A DNA stretch of 60,665 nucleotides from Pseudomonas sichuanensis (GCF_003231305.1 NZ_QKVM01000039.1:1-60665), one strand, 5' to 3'. Positions 6,747-15,969 are shown, counted from the first letter of the stretch. Notes: generated from the sequence alone by a model not told the origin. Translations and numbers: made by a program.

Positions 6747-9167
6747 TCAGAACAACACTTTCGCAACGTCGGCAAAGCGCTTGGCGAAGTGCACGGTCAG
6801 CCCGTCCTTCAGATACTCCGGCAACTCGGCGAAATCGCCACGGTTGGCCTCGGGCAAGATCAGCTCGAAGATTTTCTGCCGCCGCGCGGCAATCACCTTC
6901 TCGCGCACGCCGCCAATCGGCAGCACCTGCCCGGTCAGGGTCAACTCGCCGGTCATGGCCACACCTTTTTTCGGCACCTGGTCACGGGCCAGCGACAACA
7001 GCGCGCTGGCCATGGTCACACCGGCGCTGGGGCCATCCTTGGGGGTGGCGCCTTCGGGCACGTGCAGGTGAATGAAGGCCTCGTTGAAGTAGCCCGGCGT
7101 GCCACCGAACTGCTTCAGGTTGGAGCTGACATAGCTGTAGGCGATTTCCGCCGACTCCTTCATCACATCCCCCAACTGGCCGGTGAGCTTGAGGCCGCGG
7201 TTGAGGGTGTGGATGCGCGTGGCCTCGATCGGCAGGGTGGCGCCGCCCATGCTGGTCCAGGCCAGGCCGGTGATCACGCCCTTGCCGGCCAGCACCTGTT
7301 CGCTGCGGAACACCGGCATGCCGAGGGCTGGTTCCAGCTCCTTGGTGCCGATCTTCAATTTGGCGTCCGGGTCTTCCAGGAGTTTGACCACCGCCTTGCG
7401 CACCAGCTTGCCCAGTTGTTTCTCCAGCTGGCGCACGCCGGCCTCGCGGGCATAGCCCTCGATCACCGTACGCAGCGCGCTGTCGCTGATGCTCAGGCTG
7501 CGCTTCGAGACACCGGCCTTTTCCAACTGCTTGGGCCACAGGTGGCGCTTGGCGATGGCCAGTTTTTCTTCGGTGATATAGCCGGACAGGCGAATCACTT
7601 CCATGCGGTCGAGCAGCGGCCCGGGGATCGAGTCCAGGGTGTTGGCGGTGCAGACGAACAGCACTTTGGACAGGTCCAGGCGCAGGTCCAGGTAATGGTC
7701 GAGGAAGTCGACGTTCTGCTCGGGGTCGAGGGTTTCCAGCAGCGCCGAGGCGGGGTCGCCCTGATAGCTCTGGCCCATCTTGTCGATCTCGTCGAGCATG
7801 ATCACCGGGTTCATCACCTCGACCTCCTTCAGCGCCTGCACCAGCTTGCCCGGCTGGGCGCCGATGTAGGTGCGGCGGTGGCCCTTGATCTCGGCCTCGT
7901 CACGCATGCCACCGACGCTGAAGCGGTAGAACGGCCGGCCGAGAGATTCGGCGATGGACTTGCCGATGCTGGTCTTGCCCACCCCGGGCGGGCCCACCAG
8001 CAACACGATCGAACCACTGATCTCGCCTTTCCAGGCGCCCACGGCAAGGAATTCGAGGATGCGTTCCTTGATGTCATCAAGCCCGGCGTGGTGGCGGTCC
8101 AGCACCTTGCGTGCGTGCGCAAGGTCGAGCTTGTCGTCGCCATACACGCCCCAGGGCAGGGCGGTGGCCCAGTCCAGGTAGTTGCGGGTGACGGCGTATT
8201 CCGGCGAGCCGGTTTCGAGGATGGCCAGCTTGCCCATCTCTTCGTCGATGCGTTTTTTCGCCTGCTCGGGCAGGGTCTTGTCTTGCAGGCGTTGCTGGAA
8301 CTGCTCGACATCGGCGCTGCGGTCGTCCTTGGTCAGGCCCAGCTCCTGCTGGATGACCTTGAGCTGTTCCTTGAGGAAGAATTCGCGCTGGTGCTCACCG
8401 ATCTGCCGATTCACCTCGGCGGAAATCTCGTTCTGCAGGTGCGCGACTTCGACCTCCTTGCGCAACATCGGCAGCACTTTCTCCATGCGCTTGAGCATGG
8501 GCACGCAGTCCAGCACTTCCTGCAGCTGGCTGCCGGTGGCGGAGGTGAGCGCGGCGGCGAAATCGGTGAGCGGCGACGGGTCGTTGGGGCTGAAGCGGTT
8601 GAGGTAGTTCTTCAGCTCTTCGCTGTACAGCGGGTTGAGCGGCAGCAGCTCCTTGATCGCGTTGATCAGCGCCATGCCGTACGCCTTCACCTCATCGGTG
8701 GGCTGCGCCGGCTGGTGCGGGTATTCGACTTCGACCAGGTAGGGCGGGCGGTGGTGCTTGAGCCAGGTACGGATGCGCACCCGGGTCAGGCCCTGGGCGA
8801 CGAACTGCAGCTTGCCGCCTTCGCGGCTGGCGTGGTGCACCTTCACCAGGGTGCCGTACTGGGGCAGGGCTTTGGTGTCGAAGTGGCGGTGGTCTTCGGC
8901 CGGGGTGTCCATGAAGAACAGCGCCAGCGAGTGGTGCGGAGTCTTGGCCACCAGGTCGAGGGTTTCGGCCCAGGGCTCTTCATTGACGATCACCGGCAGC
9001 ACTTGCGCGGGGAAGAACGGACGATTGTGGATCGGGATCACGTAGACCTTGTCCGGCAGCTGCTGGCCGGGCAGGGCGAGGTGGTGGCCGGCGCCGGTCG
9101 CGTGGTCGGGGTGTTCGACTTCGCTGTGTTCGTCGGGGCGGTCCGGGAAATCCTGCTGGTCGCTCAT
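6747..9167 (-). CDS. Lon-type ATP-dependent serine protease, AsrA-like second Lon
   Basis: Cytoplasmic AAA+ protease of 806 residues. It has an N-terminal substrate-recognition domain, a coiled-coil linker, Walker A (GPPGVGKTS, about 395) and Walker B (VIMLDEIDKMG). The LonA protease domain has the catalytic Ser in PKDGPSAGVTM and the Lys in GGVREKVIAARR. The first 45 residues are acidic and His-rich (DEHSEVEHPDHATGAGHH), unlike housekeeping Lon. Its neighbourhood (recO-pdxJ on one side, a znuD-like receptor on the other) matches my memory of P. aeruginosa asrA, a heat-shock and aminoglycoside-response protease. I therefore call it the accessory Lon, not the clpX-linked one. Confidence 0.9.
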   Translation of the reverse strand: MSDQQDFPDRPDEHSEVEHPDHATGAGHHLALPGQQLPDKVYVIPIHNRPFFPAQVLPVIVNEEPWAETLDLVAKTPHHSLALFFMDTPAEDHRHFDTKALPQYGTLVKVHHASREGGKLQFVAQGLTRVRIRTWLKHHRPPYLVEVEYPHQPAQPTDEVKAYGMALINAIKELLPLNPLYSEELKNYLNRFSPNDPSPLTDFAAALTSATGSQLQEVLDCVPMLKRMEKVLPMLRKEVEVAHLQNEISAEVNRQIGEHQREFFLKEQLKVIQQELGLTKDDRSADVEQFQQRLQDKTLPEQAKKRIDEEMGKLAILETGSPEYAVTRNYLDWATALPWGVYGDDKLDLAHARKVLDRHHAGLDDIKERILEFLAVGAWKGEISGSIVLLVGPPGVGKTSIGKSIAESLGRPFYRFSVGGMRDEAEIKGHRRTYIGAQPGKLVQALKEVEVMNPVIMLDEIDKMGQSYQGDPASALLETLDPEQNVDFLDHYLDLRLDLSKVLFVCTANTLDSIPGPLLDRMEVIRLSGYITEEKLAIAKRHLWPKQLEKAGVSKRSLSISDSALRTVIEGYAREAGVRQLEKQLGKLVRKAVVKLLEDPDAKLKIGTKELEPALGMPVFRSEQVLAGKGVITGLAWTSMGGATLPIEATRIHTLNRGLKLTGQLGDVMKESAEIAYSYVSSNLKQFGGTPGYFNEAFIHLHVPEGATPKDGPSAGVTMASALLSLARDQVPKKGVAMTGELTLTGQVLPIGGVREKVIAARRQKIFELILPEANRGDFAELPEYLKDGLTVHFAKRFADVAKVLF

Positions 9168-9264
9168 GGGGCACCTGCGTGAATGGCTATGGTGCTTAGA
9201 TGGGGCAGTGGGGGGCAGGTTTCAATGGTAGACGAAGGGGGAGGCTCAGGGCCCGTTTTGGCCC

Positions 9265-9347
9265 TTTCGCGGGTGAACCCGCTCCCACAGGTACTTCGCT
9301 GCCTTGAGGGCGGCGCAATACCTGTGGGAGCGGGTTTACCCGCGAAA
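9265..9347. repeat. REP-type inverted pair (second subtype)
   Basis: Arms 9265-9291 and 9321-9347 read TTTCGCGGGTGAACCCGCTC and its complement (one change: TTTACCCGCG), facing each other around a 29-base loop. They occupy most of the gap between the Lon-type gene and gcd. Confidence 0.8.
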
Positions 9348-9378
9348 GCGGTGATGGCTTCACCACCGCATTGCAGGC

Positions 9379-11790
9379 TTACTCGGCGAGTTTGTAAGCG
9401 ATGATGTAATCGCCCATGCGGGTGCCCAGCGAGCCATGGCCGCCGGCGGTCACCAGCACGTACTGCTTGCCGTCCTTGCCGGTGTAGGTCATCGGCGTGG
9501 CCTGGCCGCCTGCCGGCAGGCGGGCTTTCCACAGCTCTTCACCGTTCTTCACGTCATAGGCGCGCAGGTACTGGTCCAGGGTGCCGCTGAGGAAGCCCAC
9601 GCCACCGGCGGTGACGATCGAGCCGCCCATGCTCGGTACGCCCACCGGCATGCCGATCGGTACCGGGGTGCTGTCACGGGTGGTGCCGTTCTTGTGCTTC
9701 CACACCACTTTGTTGGTGAACAGGTCGATGGCGGCCACATAGCCCCAGGCCGGGGCCTGGCACGGCACGCCCAGCGGCGACATGAACGGGTGCATGGTCA
9801 CGGCATACGGCGCGCCGGTGTTCGGCTGCACGCCGCTGGTCTCGCTTTCGCGCTTGCTGCCTTCGGCAACCTGCTCACGCGGCACCATCTTCGACACGAA
9901 GGCCATGTAGTTGGGCGAGGTGAACAGCAGCTGACGCACCGGGTCGACCGACACGCTGCCCCAGTTGAACACGCCGACGTTGCCCGGGTAGACCAGGCTG
10001 CCCTGCTCGGACGGCGGGGTGTACTGGCCTTCGTAGCGCAGGCTGCGGAACTGGATGCGGCAGAGCATCTGGTCGAACGGCGTGGCGCCCCACATGGCCT
10101 GTTCGGTCAGGTCGGGGCCGAGCAGGTTGAGGTCGGAGCGGGCCTGGGTCGGTGCGGTGTGGTCGCCCTTGACCGCGCCTTGCGGTACCGGGATCTCGCG
10201 GATCGGCACGATCGGCGTGCCGTCGCGGCGGTCGAGCACATACAGGCTGCCTTGCTTGGTCGGCACGATGACCGCGGGCTTGACGCCGTCGTCGGTCTTC
10301 AGGTGGACCAGGGTCGGCTGGCTGCCGACGTCCATGTCCCACAGGTCATGGTGGGTGAACTGGTAATTCCAGCGTGCCTTGCCGGTGGCCAGGTCCAGGG
10401 CGACGATGCCGGCGCTGTACTTCTCGGCGCCCGGGGTGCGGTCGGCGCCCCACTGGTCGGGGGTCTGGTTGCCCAGCGGCAGGTAGATCATGCCGAGGTC
10501 TTCATCGACGCTGGCGATCGACCACATGTTGGCCGAATTGCGGCTGTAGAACTTGCCGTCGGCCAGGGGCTTGGTGTCGTCCGGGTTGTTGCTGTCCCAG
10601 TTCCACACCAGGTGCCCGTCGTGCACGTCATAGGCGCGGATCACGCCGGACGGCTCGTTGGTCGACTCGTTGTCGGTCACGTGGCCGCCGATGATCACCA
10701 GGCTGCGGGTGATCGCCGCCGGCGAGGTGGAGTAGTAGCCACCGGCGGTGAACGGGCCGATGCCGCGGGTCAGGTCGATCACGCCCTGGTTGGCGAAGCC
10801 TTCGCAGACCTTGCCGTTGTCGGCGTTGATGGCGATCAGGCGGGCGTCGGCGGTCGGCAGGTAGAGGCGGCGCGGGCAGGCCTGGGCCACGGCCTGGCCT
10901 GCGTCGGTGATTTTCGGTGCGGGGCTGCCGTCACGGCTGACGTAGCTGTTCTCGTCGTAGTAGGAGACGCCACGGCAGGTCATGTGGGCGAAGCCCTTGA
11001 AGGTGCCGGTAGGGCTCTTGACCTGCGGGTCGTAGCGCCAGATCTCGGCGCCGGTGTCCGGGTCCAGGGCCAGCAGCCTGCTGTGGGCGGTGCAGGCATA
11101 GAGCATGCCGTTCACTTTCAGCGGGGTGTTCTGGTTGGTCAGCTCGACCGGGTCGTTCTCGGTCGGCAGGTCACCGGTGCGGATGCGCCAGGCTTCTTCC
11201 AGGCGGTACGCATTCTGCGGGGTGATCTGGCGCAGCGGCGAGTAGCGATCGCCGTGTTCGGTACGGCCGTAGGCCTGCCATTCACCGTCCGGCATGGCCG
11301 GTGCGGCGCTGCCCATTTCGCTGTCGTCGCGGGTGAACGCGCCACGAATTTCGCCCGGGTGGGTGAACTGGCTGGCCACGGCGGTGGCGCCGGAAGCGAC
11401 CACGGCCACGCTGAGCAGGGCGGTGTTGATCTTGGCTGCCGGGCCGACCAGCGGGCGACGCGCCCACGGCAGCAGCAGCACCACGCCGATGGCGAACCAG
11501 ATGGCCAGGCGTGGCACCAGCTGCCACCAATCCAGGCCGACTTCCAGCAGGGCCCAGACCGTGCTGCCCAGCAGCACCAGGCCGTACAGGCCCAGGGCGA
11601 TGCGGCGCTTAGCCAGCAGCAGGATGCCGGACAGGGCGAAGCCGATCCCGGCGATCAGGTAGTAAAGCGAGCCGCCCAGCTGGCTCAGCTTGATGCCGCC
11701 GGCCAGCAGGGCCAGGCCCATCAGCAACAGCAGCACGCCCATCAGGCGCGGTAGCCAGCGGGTTCCATTGTTGGCACCGTCAGTGCTCAT
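9379..11790 (-). CDS. gcd: Membrane-bound PQQ-dependent glucose dehydrogenase
   Basis: Gcd oxidises glucose to gluconolactone in the periplasm with PQQ as cofactor and passes electrons to ubiquinone, the first step of the direct oxidative route in pseudomonads. The 803-residue protein begins with about five membrane helices (residues 15-150). The eight-bladed PQQ propeller follows, with repeats such as LLALDPDTGAEIWRYDP and YVAAIDLFTNKVVWKHKNG. The start has GGAG a few bases upstream. The gene lies 30 bp downstream of oprB on the same strand, so porin and dehydrogenase form one transcription unit for sugar entry and oxidation. Confidence 0.96.
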   Translation of the reverse strand: MSTDGANNGTRWLPRLMGVLLLLMGLALLAGGIKLSQLGGSLYYLIAGIGFALSGILLLAKRRIALGLYGLVLLGSTVWALLEVGLDWWQLVPRLAIWFAIGVVLLLPWARRPLVGPAAKINTALLSVAVVASGATAVASQFTHPGEIRGAFTRDDSEMGSAAPAMPDGEWQAYGRTEHGDRYSPLRQITPQNAYRLEEAWRIRTGDLPTENDPVELTNQNTPLKVNGMLYACTAHSRLLALDPDTGAEIWRYDPQVKSPTGTFKGFAHMTCRGVSYYDENSYVSRDGSPAPKITDAGQAVAQACPRRLYLPTADARLIAINADNGKVCEGFANQGVIDLTRGIGPFTAGGYYSTSPAAITRSLVIIGGHVTDNESTNEPSGVIRAYDVHDGHLVWNWDSNNPDDTKPLADGKFYSRNSANMWSIASVDEDLGMIYLPLGNQTPDQWGADRTPGAEKYSAGIVALDLATGKARWNYQFTHHDLWDMDVGSQPTLVHLKTDDGVKPAVIVPTKQGSLYVLDRRDGTPIVPIREIPVPQGAVKGDHTAPTQARSDLNLLGPDLTEQAMWGATPFDQMLCRIQFRSLRYEGQYTPPSEQGSLVYPGNVGVFNWGSVSVDPVRQLLFTSPNYMAFVSKMVPREQVAEGSKRESETSGVQPNTGAPYAVTMHPFMSPLGVPCQAPAWGYVAAIDLFTNKVVWKHKNGTTRDSTPVPIGMPVGVPSMGGSIVTAGGVGFLSGTLDQYLRAYDVKNGEELWKARLPAGGQATPMTYTGKDGKQYVLVTAGGHGSLGTRMGDYIIAYKLAE

Positions 11791-11820
11791 CGTCTGTTCT
11801 CCGTAGAGTGGAAGGGGAGG

Positions 11821-13167
11821 TTAGAAAGTGCTCTGGATCTTCAGGCCACCGATCAGCGCGTCATCGACGTGCGACACGCCGCCCGGGTGGCGGATGTACT
11901 GCAGGTTCGGGCGCACGGTGAGCCAGTTGGCCAGGTGGATGCCGTAATAGAGTTCGGCGCTGTATTCGGTGTCCTGCACGGGCAGGTAACCAGGGTTGTC
12001 GTAGTCGTAGAGACCGGCGGCCTGGTTGATGAGGCGGGCGTTCTTGCGGTAACCGGGGTTGACGTGCACACGGGCCAGGGCGAAACCGATGTCGTCCTTG
12101 GCGCGGGCGTCGAACGGCCCTTTGTAAACCACACCTGCCTGTACATAGTTGTCGATGGCATTGGTCTTCTTGTCGTGCACCGTGGCATTGGCGAACAGGC
12201 TCAGGCCACGCGACTGGTCGGACGCCTGCGCGCTCACCTGCTGCTGCACGCCGAGCCACAGGCCGTGTTTGCTCGAGCTGCTGCGGTAGGCGGCGCCGCT
12301 GATGGCGGCCGGGGCGCCGTTGCTGTCCTTCAGAACATCCTGTGCCTTGGCATTACTGTAGTAGTAGCCGGCGCGATATTCCCCTTTCAGGCCATTGAGC
12401 CGCGGGCTCCACACCAGTTCGACCGGCATCACCGCGCCTTGCGTGCCGCTGCCGCTGAGCTTGAAGCCGTTGCCCGATTCGAGGTTGGACGGGTTCTGCT
12501 CGAACACGCCGACCTGGGCATAGAGTTCGTCGTTCAGGTTGTAGCGTACGCGCAGCGCCCACTGGCTGACCGGCCAGTTGTACCAGATGCCACCCACCCA
12601 GTTGCCGACCTGCGAGCCGCAGAACGCCAGGTTCTGGAAGTCGCAGGGGAAGCTGTTGAAGTCTTCGCCTTCGCCGAAGCGGCCGAATTTCACATCCAGC
12701 GCACCGTCGAAGTACTTCTGTTTGATCCACATCTGCGTCAGCCGCCAGGTTTCGCCACGGCCCCAGACTTCCTGGGCCGAGGTGAAGCCGCCGACGCGTG
12801 GGTCGTTGATGCGGTCGTTGCTGATGTTGTCGCCGTGACGTTCGGTCACGGTCAGCTGGAACTCGGTGTCGTGCCAGCCGAGGATCTTCTGCAGGTCCAT
12901 GTTCACGCCGAAGGTGAACTGGTCGCTGTAGCGTGCGGCGCGGTCGTGGCTGTAGCCACCGTGCAGGTTGCTGCCCATCTCGCCGGTGTAGCCGAGGGTG
13001 AAGTCGTAGCCCTTTTCCAGCAGTTCGGTGCGGGTGCCGCCCCAGTCGCCGAGCATCCAGGGGGAGTCCTTGGCGAACAGTTCGCTGGCGCTGGTGGTGG
13101 GGGACAGGCTGCCGAGCAGGGTGGCAACGGCGAGTCCGGCGTAGCGGGTAGTGGGCAACTGGAGCAT
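11821..13167 (-). CDS. oprB: Carbohydrate-selective porin OprB
   Basis: Outer-membrane porin for glucose and other sugars, 448 residues. A signal peptide of about 27 residues precedes SELFAKDSPWMLGDWGGTRT. The WGGxRxxL block and the strongly alternating beta-strand pattern ending in a C-terminal Phe (IQSTF) are characteristic of OprB. The pair CDFQNLAFC is the usual loop cysteine pair. gcd follows in the same operon. The assigned ATG has no good Shine-Dalgarno sequence; instead a perfect 14-base palindrome lies immediately upstream. P. putida carries more than one OprB; this is the gcd-linked one. Confidence 0.93.
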   Translation of the reverse strand: MLQLPTTRYAGLAVATLLGSLSPTTSASELFAKDSPWMLGDWGGTRTELLEKGYDFTLGYTGEMGSNLHGGYSHDRAARYSDQFTFGVNMDLQKILGWHDTEFQLTVTERHGDNISNDRINDPRVGGFTSAQEVWGRGETWRLTQMWIKQKYFDGALDVKFGRFGEGEDFNSFPCDFQNLAFCGSQVGNWVGGIWYNWPVSQWALRVRYNLNDELYAQVGVFEQNPSNLESGNGFKLSGSGTQGAVMPVELVWSPRLNGLKGEYRAGYYYSNAKAQDVLKDSNGAPAAISGAAYRSSSSKHGLWLGVQQQVSAQASDQSRGLSLFANATVHDKKTNAIDNYVQAGVVYKGPFDARAKDDIGFALARVHVNPGYRKNARLINQAAGLYDYDNPGYLPVQDTEYSAELYYGIHLANWLTVRPNLQYIRHPGGVSHVDDALIGGLKIQSTF

Positions 13168-13168
13168 G

Positions 13169-13182
13169 AGATAGCGCTATCT
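13169..13182. promoter_or_regulatory. Perfect 14-bp palindrome at the oprB translation start
   Basis: AGATAGCGCTATCT lies one base from the oprB start codon, where a ribosome binding site would be expected. A LacI- or GntR-type repressor operator, or an RNA hairpin masking the ribosome site, would both fit. The rest of the upstream region (13183-13350) shows no catalogued motif that I recognise. Confidence 0.5.
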
Positions 13183-13359
13183 TTTGATTGTTGAAGAAAC
13201 GGCAAGCGCAACGAGGCGTGGGAGCATCGAAGGGAAAAGGCTGCGAAAGGTATTCGGTGAAGCGATTCAGCTTGCGGCGGGGAGGATATAGGGGAAGTTG
13301 TAAGAAAAAAAGACAAAATGTCGCAGGGGATTGTTGCTGAGGGGGTAACAGTCGGGGCC

Positions 13360-13417
13360 ATCGCGGGGCAAGCCCGCTCCCACAGTTCAATTTGTGGGAG
13401 CGGGCTTGCCCCGCGAT
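13360..13417. repeat. REP doublet between oprB promoter region and znuD-like gene end
   Basis: Arms 13360-13383 and 13394-13417 are exact inverted copies of the GCGGGGCAAGCCCGC-type REP with a 10-base loop. The doublet abuts the stop codon of the TonB-receptor gene (13422-13424). Confidence 0.9.
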
Positions 13418-13421
13418 AGGC

Positions 13422-15464
13422 TTAGAAGGTCGTGCGCAAACCAACCTCCACACTACGCCCGGGCGCCGGCGCGATATCCCGCAGGATCGAACTGGCATAA
13501 CGCACCGTCTGGTCGGTCAGGTTCTCCCCCCGCACAAAGGCCAGCCACTGGCTCTGGCCGATATCGAAGCGATAGCCAAGGCTGGCACCCAGGGTGGTGT
13601 AACCCTCGGTACTGGTTTCATTGGCCGGTTTGCGGTGCTGCGAAGCGGCATGCTGCACGTCGACCCGCGCCTGCCAGCGATCCAGTTCCCACACCAGCCC
13701 GCTGTTCAGGCGCAAAGGCGCGATGCGCGGCAGTGGCTCGCCGCTGTCGAGGTTCTTCGCCCGGGTGTAATCGCCCGAAAGCTCCAGGGCGAAACTACCG
13801 TAGCGGTTCTCCAGCAACTGCCAACGGTCCTGGGCCTCGATGCCATAGAAGCGCGCACGCACGCCCTGGTACTGGTACTCGGGGAAGCCTTCGTGCTCAT
13901 GGTCATGATCATGATCTTCGTCATGGCCATGATCGTGCCCCTCGCGCAGGTTGCCGGTACCGATCAGGCCGATGTAGTTGCGAAAGTGGCTGTAGAACAC
14001 GCCGACGCTGCCCTTGTGGGTGCCATTGTCGAAGCGCAGGGCCAGGTCGCCGGAGATCGCCTTCTCTTTGTTCAGGCTGGCGTCACCCACTTCATAGGCG
14101 CCGGTGGCGACGTGGGCGCCGTTGGCGTACAGCTCGTAGAACGTCGGGGCGCGCTCGGTGTAGCCCAGGTTGGCGGCCAGCGCCCACACCGGGTCGAGCT
14201 GGTAGACGGCGCCGGAAGAGAGGCTGAAGGCGTTGAAGCTGCTGGCGCTATCAGCAGCGGCGAAAGTTTCGTTGCCCTTGGCATCGGGGTCGACGCGGGT
14301 GTGCTCCAGGCGGGCGCCCAGGCTCAGGTTCAGGCGCTGGGTGGCCTGCCATTGTTCGAGCATGAACAGCGCCAGGCTGTCGGTGTCGGTGTGCGGGACG
14401 AATGCTTCTTCACCCAGGGCAGAGAATTCGTTACGGCTGACCTGTGCGCCGATCACCCCCTCGACCGGGCCGAGCGGCTGGTGCCGCGCTTCGATGCGTG
14501 CCTCGTAGCCTTTGTTCTTGAAGGTGGTATGCACTTCGCCGCTTTCGATCTCGCGGTGCTGGTAGTCGGTGTAACCGGCATCGAGCTTGACCGAGCTGAA
14601 CGGGCCGTCGAGGTCGCGCAGCTCCGAGGCGAAGCCGTAGTGGTCCTGTTGCATGTCCAGGCGCACACCGGGCTCGGCCACCGAGCCGTAGTTGCTGTCG
14701 TAGCGGCTGTAGGACAGGCCGGTATAGCCGTGGTCCCAGTGGTAGCTGCCGCCGATTGCGCCACCGTCCTGGCGGCCGTCGCTGTTTTCCAGGCGATGCT
14801 TGCTGCCGGGCTCGTCGGCGTCGCGCACCTTCGAGCTGCGCGCATAACCGGGGATGCGCAGGTCGTTGAACTGGCGGCTGTTGGCATCCAGGTGCAGGGC
14901 GAAGGCGCCGTTGCCGGCTTCCAGCTTTCCGGCGCTGCTGCGGGTGGTGTCGGCGCCGCCGTAGCGCAGCTCACCGGCGCCGTGGATGCCGTCGATGGGG
15001 GCGTCGGGGATGCGGTTGTCGAAGGTGTTGACCACACCGCCGATGGCGTTGCCGCCGTATAGCAGGGCGGCCGGGCCACGAACGATCTCGACCCGTTCGA
15101 CGGTGACCGGGTCCAGCGGCACGGCGTGGTCATAGGACAGCGACGAGGCGTCCAGGGCGCCGACGCCGTTGCGCAGGATGCGGATACGGTCGCCGTCCAG
15201 GCCACGGATCACCGGGCGGCTGGCGCCGGGGCCGAACCAGGTGGAGGCGACGCCGGGTTGCTTGTTCAGGGTTTCGCCCAGGCTGCCGTGCTGCTGTTGC
15301 AGCAGCGCGTCGCCTTCGAGCACGGTGCTGGGGGCGGCCAGTTGCGCGTTGCCCAGCGGGTTGGCGGTGATCACCTGGGGTTGCAGCTCGACGGCGTGGC
15401 TTGCGGGCGAGGCCAGCCACAGCGCGACGGCGAGGGGGGAGAGGCGCAGGGGGATGTGACGCAT
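13422..15464 (-). CDS. znuD: TonB-dependent zinc receptor, ZnuD-like
   Basis: Outer-membrane receptor of 680 residues. It has a signal peptide (cleavage near SPASHA), a plug domain with the RPVIRGLDGDRIRILRNGVGALDASS segment, and a 22-strand barrel ending GLRTTF. A His/Asp-rich extracellular loop (GHDHGHDEDHDHDHEHEG, about residues 510-530) is the metal-capture feature of ZnuD-type receptors. A Zur-type palindrome sits 22-51 bases upstream of the ATG. The location next to an AsrA-like Lon gene also matches znuD of P. aeruginosa as I remember it. Predicted role: zinc uptake under zinc starvation. A TonB box is not obvious at the mature N-terminus. Confidence 0.88.
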   Translation of the reverse strand: MRHIPLRLSPLAVALWLASPASHAVELQPQVITANPLGNAQLAAPSTVLEGDALLQQQHGSLGETLNKQPGVASTWFGPGASRPVIRGLDGDRIRILRNGVGALDASSLSYDHAVPLDPVTVERVEIVRGPAALLYGGNAIGGVVNTFDNRIPDAPIDGIHGAGELRYGGADTTRSSAGKLEAGNGAFALHLDANSRQFNDLRIPGYARSSKVRDADEPGSKHRLENSDGRQDGGAIGGSYHWDHGYTGLSYSRYDSNYGSVAEPGVRLDMQQDHYGFASELRDLDGPFSSVKLDAGYTDYQHREIESGEVHTTFKNKGYEARIEARHQPLGPVEGVIGAQVSRNEFSALGEEAFVPHTDTDSLALFMLEQWQATQRLNLSLGARLEHTRVDPDAKGNETFAAADSASSFNAFSLSSGAVYQLDPVWALAANLGYTERAPTFYELYANGAHVATGAYEVGDASLNKEKAISGDLALRFDNGTHKGSVGVFYSHFRNYIGLIGTGNLREGHDHGHDEDHDHDHEHEGFPEYQYQGVRARFYGIEAQDRWQLLENRYGSFALELSGDYTRAKNLDSGEPLPRIAPLRLNSGLVWELDRWQARVDVQHAASQHRKPANETSTEGYTTLGASLGYRFDIGQSQWLAFVRGENLTDQTVRYASSILRDIAPAPGRSVEVGLRTTF

Positions 15465-15485
15465 GGGGTGGGGCGTTCCTTGGCA

Positions 15486-15515
15486 GAAATGTTTATAGTT
15501 ACTTTATAACATTTC
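15486..15515. promoter_or_regulatory. Zur-type inverted repeat upstream of znuD
   Basis: GAAATGTT (15486-15493) and AACATTTC (15508-15515) are perfect inverted 8-mers that match the arms of the enterobacterial Zur consensus, with TATA steps on the inner side. Read on the minus strand, the site contains ATGTTATAAAGTA (15500-15512). The same 13-mer recurs in the L31 promoter at 27990-28002. Confidence 0.8.
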
Positions 15516-15567
15516 ATCACAAGCTGTTCGGTACTGGCCAGTACTTTGTGGAATGGCGTGGTTGTCT

Positions 15568-15680
15568 GTAGGAGCTGCCTTGTGCCGCGAAAGGGGCGCG
15601 CAGCGGCCCCAGGATCGTGGCCATGGCACAAATCGCCGGGGCTGCTTTGCAGCCCTTTCGCGACACAAGGCCGCTCCTAC
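15568..15680. repeat. Long inverted REP pair (GTAGGAGC subtype)
   Basis: The left part begins GTAGGAGCTGCCTTGTG and the right part ends CAAGGCCGCTCCTAC. Between them GCCGCGAAA/TTTCGCGAC and GGGGC/GCCCC continue the pairing. This third REP subtype fills most of the gap between znuD and the VF530 gene; nothing else is evident in 15516-15747. Confidence 0.75.
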
Positions 15681-15747
15681 CCGGGGAGCGCGCATACCCC
15701 TCTACACTCGTGTAAGGTGCGCACCTTCCCGAACCTGGAGCACTGGC

Positions 15748-15969
15748 ATGAGCACGGCCCAACACAATGCACTGCACGGCAAGACCCTCGAGCAGATCCT
15801 CACCGAGCTGGTGGCGCACTACCAATGGCAGGGCCTGGCCGAGCGCGTCGATATCCGCTGCTTCAAGAGCAACCCGACCATCAAGTCGAGCCTGACCTTC
15901 CTGCGCAAGACGCCCTGGGCACGGGAGAAGGTCGAGCTGCTGTATGTGAAGCTGCAGCGCAAAGGCTGA
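15748..15969 (+). CDS. VF530-family DNA-binding protein (DUF2132)
   Basis: A 73-residue protein starting MSTAQHNALHGKTLEQILTELVAHYQWQGLAERVDIRCF and ending LLYVKLQRKG. The block CFKSNPTIKSSLTFLRKTPWAREKVE is the signature of the VF530 family, small helical proteins reported to bind DNA. The ATG at 15748 is chosen because CTGGAG lies 8 bases upstream; the frame is open further left but runs through a REP element. Its TGA overlaps the next ATG by one base, so it is coupled to the membrane protein. Confidence 0.82.
   Translation: MSTAQHNALHGKTLEQILTELVAHYQWQGLAERVDIRCFKSNPTIKSSLTFLRKTPWAREKVELLYVKLQRKG

Noticed and set aside
6639..9182. A long open frame antisense to the Lon-type gene (over 800 codons)
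   Set aside because: It is a by-product of high-GC codon use opposite a well-identified gene; its translation is low-complexity and has no recognisable domain. The same applies to long antisense frames over gcd, lhr, aauS, glpK-glpF and the glutamate-synthase-like gene.
13877..13935. Tandem DNA repeat or microsatellite in the TonB receptor gene
   Set aside because: The repeated CATGAT pattern encodes a His/Asp metal-binding loop in frame and is explained by protein function.
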